Source of the DNA: Elusimicrobiota bacterium
GTDB lineage: Bacteria; Elusimicrobiota; Endomicrobiia; Endomicrobiales; Endomicrobiaceae
Direction of reading: 5' to 3'
Length of the DNA: 6,661 bases
Assembly: GCA_031256695.1 (NCBI GenBank)
Contig: JAIRQB010000018.1
Location: 1 to 6,661, forward strand
In this document: positions 1-4,692 of the stretch, piece by piece
How the letters are laid out: each line of letters opens with the position of its first letter
Numbering within the stretch: the first letter of the stretch is position 1
Notes under the pieces: generated by a model
What the model saw: only the letters and a program-made list of their open reading frames with translations
What the model was told of the DNA's origin: nothing
Database searches by the model: none
Position numbers and translations under genes: made by a program

Positions 1-51
1 AAGACTTGGTGTCATTTGCGTCTTGCGCAAACGCATAGCGCCGTCGCAATC
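1..51 (+). repeat. Dispersed palindromic repeat, long form, copy 1
   Basis: This copy matches 444-494 at 47 of 51 positions when aligned by eye. The core runs from GTCATT (11-16) to CGCAATC (45-51). TTTGCG (15-20) can pair with CGCAAA (26-31) around a 5-nt loop. The copy starts at the window edge, so its left limit is unknown. Its right end diverges (AATCTG instead of AATCCA). Confidence 0.75.
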
Positions 52-66
52 TGCTAAAGCCCCGGT

Positions 67-91
67 GTCATTGCGGCGGAAGCCGCAATCC
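67..91 (+). repeat. Dispersed palindromic repeat, short form
   Basis: This is a compact copy with the same edges, GTCATT at 67-72 and AATCC at 87-91. ATTGCGGC (70-77) pairs perfectly with GCCGCAAT (82-89) around a GGAA loop, an 8-bp hairpin. It looks like a minimal unit of the family. Confidence 0.7.
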
Positions 92-157
92 CTGTTTATT
101 ATAAAGTGTTCACCGCTTTCCGCCGTTTTCTTTTCAAAGGCAAAGACAAAGGCAAAA

Positions 158-215
158 TGGATACCCGCGCTGGCGCAATAGTGGCTTTCAGCCGCATTGC
201 TGGCGCGAGTATGAC
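158..215 (-). repeat. Inverted, interrupted copy of the dispersed repeat
   Basis: Read on the minus strand, this resembles the copy at 392-420: it begins with the GTCAT edge (215-211) and ends in ATCCA (162-158). The interior is lengthened by about 30 bp, bounded by an 8-bp direct repeat GCTGGCGC at 169-176 and 199-206. The extra segment is itself palindromic (GGCT 183-186, AGCC 190-193). It may be one palindromic repeat nested in another. Confidence 0.5.
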
Positions 216-251
216 AACACTGGAGGTTTACGCTTTGATGCCAGTTCCAGT

Positions 252-272
252 GTCATTTGCGTCGTGCGCAAT
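252..272 (+). repeat. Partial copy of the dispersed repeat
   Basis: The GTCATTTGCGTC left half matches positions 11-22 and 454-465. It then passes directly to GCGCAAT (266-272) and lacks the ACGCATAGCG segment of the long copies. Confidence 0.55.
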
Positions 273-314
273 TCTGATAGAGACAAGTGCGATGAGCGGT
301 TTAGATAGAAACTG

Positions 315-369
315 GCGCTCGGCGCAAACGCATAGCGCTCGGCGCAAACACATAGCGTTGCCGCAATCC
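315..369 (+). repeat. Tandem 20-bp duplication inside a repeat copy
   Basis: A 20-bp unit beginning GCGCTCGGCG occupies 315-334 and again 335-354, with one difference (ACGCATA versus ACACATA). It is followed by GCGTTGCCGCAATCC, the normal right end of the family. The left edge (GTCATT) is missing, so this is an internally expanded, left-truncated copy. Confidence 0.7.
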
Positions 370-391
370 ATTTTTGCCGTTTGCCATCGTT

Positions 392-420
392 GTCATTCTC
401 GCGCGGAGCGCGGGAATCCA
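392..420 (+). repeat. Dispersed palindromic repeat, dRS3-like form
   Basis: The edges are GTCATT (392-397) and AATCCA (415-420). ATTCTCGCGC (395-404) pairs with GCGCGGGAAT (408-417) around a 3-nt loop, with one G-U pair. The layout resembles the ATTCCC-N8-GGGAAT palindromes called dRS3 in Neisseria and similar short repeats elsewhere. The resemblance is of shape and edge sequence only and does not show common origin. Confidence 0.7.
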
Positions 421-443
421 TTTTAAACAAAAGCAAAAAGCAG

Positions 444-496
444 AAGACTTGGTGTCATTTGCGTCGGGCGCAAACGCATAGCGCTGCCGCAATCCA
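444..496 (+). repeat. Dispersed palindromic repeat, long form, copy 2
   Basis: This is a near-duplicate of 1-51, with GTCATT at 454-459 and AATCCA at 491-496. The four differences are TT to GG in the hairpin loop and two C/T exchanges near the right end. The two copies lie in direct orientation about 390 bp apart. Confidence 0.75.
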
Positions 497-541
497 TTTT
501 AAAATTAAGAATTGAGATTCAAGAATTAACGGCAATAGATA

Positions 542-645
542 CCGAATCCTTAAAAATTCTCGCCCGCAAAGTCGGCTTGCCGACTTTACTTCTTGGTGTC
601 GGCTTAAGAATTTTTGAAGGGGGAGCGCGAAGGACTTATTAACAA
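542..645 (+). repeat. Structured element, copy A
   Basis: This copy starts CCGAATCCTT and ends AAGGACTTATTAACAA. AAAAATTCT (552-560) pairs with AGAATTTTT (607-615), enclosing a hairpin AAAGTCGGC/GCCGACTTT (568-576/579-587). TCCTT (547-551) can also pair with AAGGA (630-634). TTTTTGAAGGGGGAGCGC (611-628) is identical to 814-831 in copy B, while the hairpin interior differs in sequence and length. No start codon or gene follows directly. Whether it acts as RNA or DNA is not known. Confidence 0.6.
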
Positions 646-659
646 GGCGTTAGCAGTCT

Positions 660-697
660 GCGTTATTTGTTTGCGCTTTTGCGCCAACAAATAACGC
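660..697. repeat. Long near-perfect inverted repeat
   Basis: GCGTTATTTGTT (660-671) pairs with AACAAATAACGC (686-697). After a single T/C mismatch, GCGC (673-676) pairs with GCGC (681-684) around a TTTT loop, giving 16 bp of stem in 38 nt. It is not followed by a T-tract on the plus strand, and the minus-strand side is also poor, so it does not look like an intrinsic terminator. It may be a cruciform, a protein-binding palindrome or a palindromic element. Confidence 0.7.
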
Positions 698-710
698 TAA
701 ATAAAAGAGA

Positions 711-767
711 GGCAAAACTGAAGCAAAAATTGATTTTTTATTATTAAAATTTTTGCGAGGTTTTGCC
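711..767. repeat. Imperfect inverted repeat, two-part stem
   Basis: GGCAAAAC (711-718) pairs with GTTTTGCC (760-767), and inside it GCAAAAATT (723-731) pairs with AATTTTTGC (748-756). The two stems are separated by a small internal loop (TGAA/GAG) and capped by an AT-rich loop. Copy B of the structured element begins within its right arm. Confidence 0.65.
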
Positions 768-847
768 GATTCCTTAAACTCAAAAATTTCAGCCGCAACG
801 TCGGCGCCCGAAATTTTTGAAGGGGGAGCGCAAGGACTTACCAACAA
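766..847 (+). repeat. Structured element, copy B, leader of the oxidoreductase gene
   Basis: This copy starts CCGATTCCTT and ends AAGGACTTACCAACAA, running into the Shine-Dalgarno sequence of the gene at 859. TCAAAAATTTC (780-790) pairs with GAAATTTTTGA (810-820), an 11-bp stem enclosing GCCG/CGGC (792-795/802-805). TCCTT (771-775) may pair with AAGGA (832-836). Compared with copy A, stem bases differ while the 18-nt segment at 814-831 is unchanged. It would lie in the 5' leader if the promoter is upstream. A cis-regulatory RNA and a chance insertion of a repeat are both possible. Confidence 0.55.
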
Positions 848-854
848 AGGAGGG
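846..854 (+). promoter_or_regulatory. Ribosome binding site deciding the start at 859
   Basis: AAAGGAGGG lies 4-5 nt before ATG 859 and is near-ideal. It rules against the in-frame ATG at 817, which has only GAAATTTTT in front and would translate part of the upstream repeat. Confidence 0.9.
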
Positions 855-858
855 TTTT

Positions 859-2481
859 ATGAGCATAGAATTAAAAAGTAAAAAGCAGGTTAGACAGCAG
901 AAGGCGGATTTTGAAAAAGCAGGCATTTATGCGCCGGATTTTGACGCGGACGCCGTAAATGAGAAAACGCATAAAGAACCTGCTTGGATTCATTTCGGCT
1001 CAGGCAATCTTTTTAAGGCTTTTCACTGCGTTTTGTCTCAAACGATGATAGAAAAAGGTTATGACAGAGGAATTATTGTAGCCGAGCCTTTTCTGTATTC
1101 AATGATAGAGAAAGTCTATACGCCTTTTGACAATTTAGTTTTGCAAACTGTAATGAAAGCAGACGGCGGAATAGATGCGAATGTGATTTCAAGCATTACA
1201 GAGAGCATTGCGGCTGATTCAAGCGATGAGGCGAGTTGGAATAGATTAAAAGAAATTTTTACAAGCGCCTCTTTGCAAATTGTCACCTTTTCTATTACAG
1301 AAAAAGGCTATGATTTAAAAACAATAGACGGTTCTTTTAAGCCCGATGTCATAAAAGAATTTGAAAGCGGGACAAGCGCGCCTGTCCACGCTATGACAAA
1401 AATTGCCGCTCTGCTCTATGAGAGATATAAAAAAGGCAAATTTCCTTTGGCTTTAGTCAGCACTGATAATTTTTCTCACAATGGAGATAGATTAAAAGCG
1501 GCTGTTGTAGACGCGGCAAAAGAATGGCAAAAGCGCGGTTTTGTTGACGGCAATTTTATAGATTTCTTATCTGACCCAAAACAAATTTCTTTCCCTTGGT
1601 CTATGATAGATAAGATTACTCCCTATCCTTCGCCGAAAGTGCAGGAGCAATTAAAAAATATAGGTTTTGCTAATTCAGATTTAATTGAAGTAGCGCCCAA
1701 TTCTTACTCCTCTGTCTTTGTAAATACTGAAGAGGCTCAATATCTTGTAATTGAGGATTCTTTTCCAAACGGGCGTCCGCCTCTTGAAAAAGCGGGAGTT
1801 TATTTTACAGATAGACAGACAGTAGACAAAGTTGAAAAGATGAAAGTCTGCACTTGTTTAAATCCCCTGCATACTGTTTTGGCAATTTTCGGCTGTCTTT
1901 TAGGATATACTTCTATTTCAAGCGCCGTAAAGGATTCCGATTTATTCAAAATAATCAATAAAGTCGGCTATGACGAAGGTATGCCCGTAGTAGTTGACCC
2001 CGGCATAATAAATCCAAAAGACTTTATAAAAGAGGTTTTGACTGTCCGTTTTCCAAATCCAAATATACCAGACACCCCGCAAAGAATAGCCACAGACACT
2101 TCTCAAAAATTGGGCATAAGATTCGGCGAGACAATAAAACTCTATGTTGAGAAAAATTTGGATATAAATAAACTCGTCTTTATTCCATTGGCTATAGCGG
2201 GCTGGTGCAGATATTTGCTCGCAATAGGCGATGACGGCAAACCATTTACTTTAAGCCCAGACCCATTGCTTAAAGACTTGCAGGGATTTTTAAAAGGCGT
2301 TGAAATAGGGAAAGTTGAAAGCGCCGAAGGGAAATTGCGCCCAATCCTTTCTAATACAAAAATTTTCGGCTCTGATTTATACAAAGCGGGGCTTGGAGAA
2401 AGAATAGAAAAGTATTTTAAAGAGATGATAAAAGGCGTCGGCGCAGTTAGAAATACAATAAAGAAAACGCTTGAAAATTAG
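859..2481 (+). CDS. Mannitol dehydrogenase/fructuronate reductase family protein
   Basis: This 540-residue protein belongs to the polyol-specific long-chain dehydrogenase family (mannitol, arabinitol, fructuronate and tagaturonate oxidoreductases). These are cytoplasmic NAD(P)-dependent enzymes that interconvert a sugar alcohol or aldonate with a ketose or keto-uronate. An N-terminal Rossmann domain has the nucleotide loop FGSGNLFKAF (46-55). STDNFSHNG (201-209) and FPWSMIDKITP (245-255) are typical family motifs. The C-terminal catalytic domain carries KVCTCLNPLH (329-338), giving Lys329, Asn335 and His338 as the likely catalytic set, and DTSQKLGIRF (413-422). The Lys-Asn spacing is one residue longer than the K-x4-N-x2-H pattern known from mannitol 2-dehydrogenase. 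Length suits the family (about 450-540). The start is fixed by the strong RBS. The substrate cannot be told from sequence; a mannitol, arabinitol or uronate enzyme is possible. The dipeptidase gene follows after 45 bp with no terminator between, so co-transcription is likely. Confidence 0.9.
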   Translation: MSIELKSKKQVRQQKADFEKAGIYAPDFDADAVNEKTHKEPAWIHFGSGNLFKAFHCVLSQTMIEKGYDRGIIVAEPFLYSMIEKVYTPFDNLVLQTVMKADGGIDANVISSITESIAADSSDEASWNRLKEIFTSASLQIVTFSITEKGYDLKTIDGSFKPDVIKEFESGTSAPVHAMTKIAALLYERYKKGKFPLALVSTDNFSHNGDRLKAAVVDAAKEWQKRGFVDGNFIDFLSDPKQISFPWSMIDKITPYPSPKVQEQLKNIGFANSDLIEVAPNSYSSVFVNTEEAQYLVIEDSFPNGRPPLEKAGVYFTDRQTVDKVEKMKVCTCLNPLHTVLAIFGCLLGYTSISSAVKDSDLFKIINKVGYDEGMPVVVDPGIINPKDFIKEVLTVRFPNPNIPDTPQRIATDTSQKLGIRFGETIKLYVEKNLDINKLVFIPLAIAGWCRYLLAIGDDGKPFTLSPDPLLKDLQGFLKGVEIGKVESAEGKLRPILSNTKIFGSDLYKAGLGERIEKYFKEMIKGVGAVRNTIKKTLEN

Positions 2482-2526
2482 CGTTTAAAACCGTTGCAAA
2501 AACGGCAATACAAAAAGGAGAAAAAT

Positions 2527-4257
2527 ATGAAGAAGTTTCTTTGTTTGATTTTATCGGTTGTATTCATTCTGAATACTTATCAATATGTTTTTGCCTGCAC
2601 TACTATGATAGTCACAAAAGGCGCAAGCGCAGACGGCAGCGTTTTTGTCGCTCATTCTGACGATGACGATTTAGCAGACCAAAGCATTATTTATGTGCCT
2701 GCCAAAGATTATCCAAAAGGCGCTAAAAGAGCAGTCCACGGCAGCGCCGTCGCCGTAGGCGAACTTGGGAATTTTAAAGATTTTCTCGTCCCTCGTCTTG
2801 TTGACGCTGAGCGCTCGCCTGATTACGCTTATCCCGGACAAAAAAAATCTATTCCCATAGGCTATATTCCTCAAGTTGAGCATACTTACGCTTATTTAGA
2901 CGGCAATTATGGAATTATAAATGAATACGGGCTGATGTTTGGCGAATGCACAGACGGCGCAAAAGTTACAAATGCGCCAAATAGCAATAGGCTTTTCTAT
3001 TCGGCAGAACTCTCACGCATAGCGTTAGAGCGTTGCAAAACGGCAAGAGAAGCAGTTGAACTAATCGGCTCTTTAATAGAGGAATACGGCTATTACGGCA
3101 CGGGAGAAACTCTGCCTGTGGCGGATTCAAAAGAGGCTTGGGTCATAGAAATGGCGCCTTCGCCCGAAGGAAAAGGCGGATTGTGGGTCGCTCAAAAAGT
3201 CCCCGATGGGCAATACTTTATAGCGGCAAATGAATTCCGCATAAGAGAAATTATACCCGGCAACCCCGACCAACTATACGGCAAAACGCTTTTTGACACA
3301 GTTGCAAGAAATAAAATGCGCGTTCCCGCCGACACTTCTAAAAATATGGATTGGCTTGCGACAGTCAGCAAAGGCGAATACAGCCATCCTTATTATTCCC
3401 TGCGCCGCGTTTGGAGAGGTCTCTCTCTTGCCGCGCCTTCTTTAAAATTGTCTCCTTGGGTTAAAGACGGAGGACTGACGAGAGATTATCCTTTCTCAGT
3501 AAAGCCCGACAAAAAAATGACTCTTGCAGACATCAAAAGAATTTACCGCGACCATTATGAAGGCACAGAATTTGATTTGACAAAAGGCGCAGCGGCTGGA
3601 CCTTTCGGAAATCCCACCCGTTATCTTGGTCCCAAGGATCCCGGCGGCGATGTCGGAGACCCTAATGCTAAACTTGAAGGCGCTTGGGAACGCCCTATTT
3701 CTATGTTCTATACGGGCTATGTTTTTATAAATCAAAATAAGCCGGGAGTTCCATTCCCTTTAAACGCTATTTCTTGGATAGCGCTTGACACTCCCGCTGA
3801 ATCAGTTTTTGTGCCGCTGCCCGTTGCAAAAACTCCCGCTTCATATGCGAGAGCGGACACAAGAAAATACGATGCAGACAGCGCTTTTTGGACTTATAAT
3901 CTCGTCTCAGAATACGCTAATTTAAAATACAGTTATATGATTAAAGATATACAAGCAAGAGCCACAATACACGAAAAGAATTCAGAAGCGCTCGTAAATA
4001 GTTTGATTGGCAAATTGTCTTCTCTTGCGGCAAAAAATCCTCAAGCCGCATTGGACGCTTTTTCTAAATCTTTAAATGAAAATGCTGAAAATATCAGGCA
4101 AGATTGGAAAAATTTATTCTTTGAACTCGTAGCCAAATACAATCAAGGCTTTATAAATTCTCCGTCAAAAATGGCTCAAAGAGTCGGTTATCCTGAAGAA
4201 TGGCTTAAAAACACCAATTATAAGACGGGACCCGTTTCTTACGAAAAACAGCAATAA
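2527..4257 (+). CDS. Secreted C69-family dipeptidase (PepD-like)
   Basis: This 576-residue protein belongs to peptidase family C69, N-terminal-nucleophile cysteine hydrolases related to Lactobacillus PepD that cleave dipeptides. Residues 1-23 form a signal peptide: Lys-Lys, a hydrophobic core, then VFA just before Cys24. Cys24 heads the family block CTTMIVTKGASADGS (24-38) and would become the free N-terminal nucleophile when the signal is removed. Other family-like blocks are INEYGLMFGE (131-140), ALERCKTAREAVELI (166-180), EAWVIEMA (203-210) and AANEFRI (233-239). The final 90 residues look helical. It should act in the periplasm or outside the cell, supplying amino acids from peptides, though peptidoglycan or host peptides could also be substrates. 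The ATG at 2527 is chosen because AAGGAG (2515-2520) lies 6 nt upstream; the in-frame TTG or other starts further left would bury the signal peptide. Probably the second gene of an operon with the oxidoreductase; a strong terminator follows. Confidence 0.9.
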   Translation: MKKFLCLILSVVFILNTYQYVFACTTMIVTKGASADGSVFVAHSDDDDLADQSIIYVPAKDYPKGAKRAVHGSAVAVGELGNFKDFLVPRLVDAERSPDYAYPGQKKSIPIGYIPQVEHTYAYLDGNYGIINEYGLMFGECTDGAKVTNAPNSNRLFYSAELSRIALERCKTAREAVELIGSLIEEYGYYGTGETLPVADSKEAWVIEMAPSPEGKGGLWVAQKVPDGQYFIAANEFRIREIIPGNPDQLYGKTLFDTVARNKMRVPADTSKNMDWLATVSKGEYSHPYYSLRRVWRGLSLAAPSLKLSPWVKDGGLTRDYPFSVKPDKKMTLADIKRIYRDHYEGTEFDLTKGAAAGPFGNPTRYLGPKDPGGDVGDPNAKLEGAWERPISMFYTGYVFINQNKPGVPFPLNAISWIALDTPAESVFVPLPVAKTPASYARADTRKYDADSAFWTYNLVSEYANLKYSYMIKDIQARATIHEKNSEALVNSLIGKLSSLAAKNPQAALDAFSKSLNENAENIRQDWKNLFFELVAKYNQGFINSPSKMAQRVGYPEEWLKNTNYKTGPVSYEKQQ

Positions 4258-4276
4258 AAGATTTAATGAGACTAAT

Positions 4277-4315
4277 AAAAAAAGAGGAACGTTTTTGAAC
4301 GTTCCTCTTTTTTTT
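4277..4315 (+). terminator. Intrinsic terminator of the oxidoreductase-dipeptidase unit
   Basis: GAGGAACGTT (4284-4293) pairs with AACGTTCCTC (4298-4307) around TTTG. The stem is flanked by an A-tract on the left and an uninterrupted T-tract on the right (4308-4315), so A-T pairs can lengthen it. It lies 20 bp after the dipeptidase stop codon. Confidence 0.93.
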
Positions 4316-4418
4316 ATTTTGCAATTTTCTATTTCGGCAAGTTTCAAATTTTTTTCAAACCAAATTCATTATTTCGTCGGAATTTTTTTAATTTTTTATT
4401 TTAACAGAGAGAAAAAAT

Positions 4419-4448
4419 TTGATTTCTTTTAATTCCATTTATTATAAT
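4419..4448 (+). promoter_or_regulatory. Sigma70-type promoter of the mini-gene
   Basis: A -35 box TTGATT (4419-4424) and a perfect -10 box TATAAT (4443-4448) are separated by 18 bp. Transcription should begin near 4455, giving a leader of about 60 nt. The A/T-rich tract just upstream (4381-4418) could act as an UP-like element; that part is inference. Confidence 0.8.
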
Positions 4449-4464
4449 GCCGACGCCTTGAAAG

Positions 4465-4488
4465 AATCCCTCGCCGTTTTAAGGGATT
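4465..4488 (+). other. Leader hairpin of the mini-gene mRNA
   Basis: AATCCCT (4465-4471) pairs with AGGGATT (4482-4488) around a 10-nt loop, near the predicted 5' end and clear of the RBS. A 5' stem in this place often stabilises mRNA; no ligand-binding motif is recognised. Confidence 0.5.
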
Positions 4489-4517
4489 GGATGCAAATCA
4501 AACAAAAGGAGATTGCA

Positions 4518-4598
4518 ATGGCGGCAAAAAAGAAAGCAGCAAAGAAACCAGTCAAGAAAGCGGCGGTTAAGAAAGCGGCTCCTAAAAAGAAAAAATAA
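4518..4598 (+). CDS. 26-residue Lys/Ala-rich basic peptide, histone H1-tail-like
   Basis: ATG at 4518 is preceded by AAAGGAG (4505-4511) at 6 nt and the frame ends at TAA 4596-4598. The peptide has 13 Lys, 8 Ala, 2 Pro, 2 Val and Met, arranged as KK-AA and KKP/PKK blocks with no acidic residue. This composition matches the disordered DNA-binding tails of histone H1 and of bacterial H1-like or extended HU proteins, but here no folded domain is attached. It has its own promoter, leader hairpin and terminator, which argues for a real expressed gene rather than chance. A nucleoid- or RNA-binding role is inference from charge alone. Alternatives are a remnant of a longer H1-like gene (though nothing coding-like continues upstream) or a small RNA of about 200 nt with an incidental frame. 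A longer overlapping frame from TTG 4513 runs through the terminator and is not credible. Confidence 0.72.
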   Translation: MAAKKKAAKKPVKKAAVKKAAPKKKK

Positions 4599-4614
4599 GC
4601 GCTGTTTCAAAAAT

Positions 4615-4652
4615 AAAAAAGCCTCAAAGTTAAAAAACTTTGAGGCTTTTTT
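4615..4652. terminator. Bidirectional terminator shared by the mini-gene and serS
   Basis: GCCTCAAAGTT (4621-4631) pairs with AACTTTGAGGC (4636-4646) around AAAA, flanked by six A (4615-4620) and six T (4647-4652). It therefore gives a U-tract on both strands. It lies 17 bp after the mini-gene stop on the plus strand and about 40 bp after the serS stop on the minus strand. Confidence 0.93.
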
Positions 4653-4692
4653 ATTTTTTGCAGTTTTTATTGTTTTCCGCCGAAATTTAATT

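Larger units (their letters stand above)
1..858. other. Gene-free, repeat-rich intergenic region
   Basis: I see no credible protein gene here. Open frames on both strands lie largely over the short repeats, lack good ribosome binding sites and encode low-plausibility peptides. The left part (1-500) holds short palindromic repeats, listed separately. The right part (542-847) holds four large inverted-repeat structures. I found no convincing sigma70 promoter for the downstream oxidoreductase gene; transcription could begin within this region or left of the window. Confidence 0.8.

Noticed and set aside
106..426. Open frame of 106 codons on the plus strand, and overlapping minus-strand frames at 188-492
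   Set aside because: They run across the dispersed palindromic repeats, have no good RBS, and show no recognisable domain; typical of repeat-derived open frames.
1..500. CRISPR array
   Set aside because: Repeats are irregularly spaced, differ in length and orientation, and have no uniform spacers; no cas gene is present.
512..541. Promoter TTGAGA-18-TAGATA for the dehydrogenase
   Set aside because: The -35 is fair, but the -10 matches only three of six consensus positions and it is over 300 bp from the gene.
640..700. Integron attC site
   Set aside because: The palindrome lacks properly placed RYYYAAC and GTTRRRY core sites, and no integrase or gene cassette is visible.
817..858. Upstream in-frame ATG of the dehydrogenase, adding 14 residues
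   Set aside because: No RBS before it; the extra codons fall in copy B of the structured element, whereas ATG 859 has a near-perfect RBS.
2585..2600. Lipoprotein signal (VFAC) in the dipeptidase
   Set aside because: Phe at -2 is a poor lipobox fit, and Cys24 is the family nucleophile in the CTT...DGS block, which must have a free N-terminus.
3013..3035. Repeat fragment CGCATAGCG inside the dipeptidase gene
   Set aside because: It encodes part of the conserved SRIALER helix in frame, so the short match to the repeats is best taken as chance.
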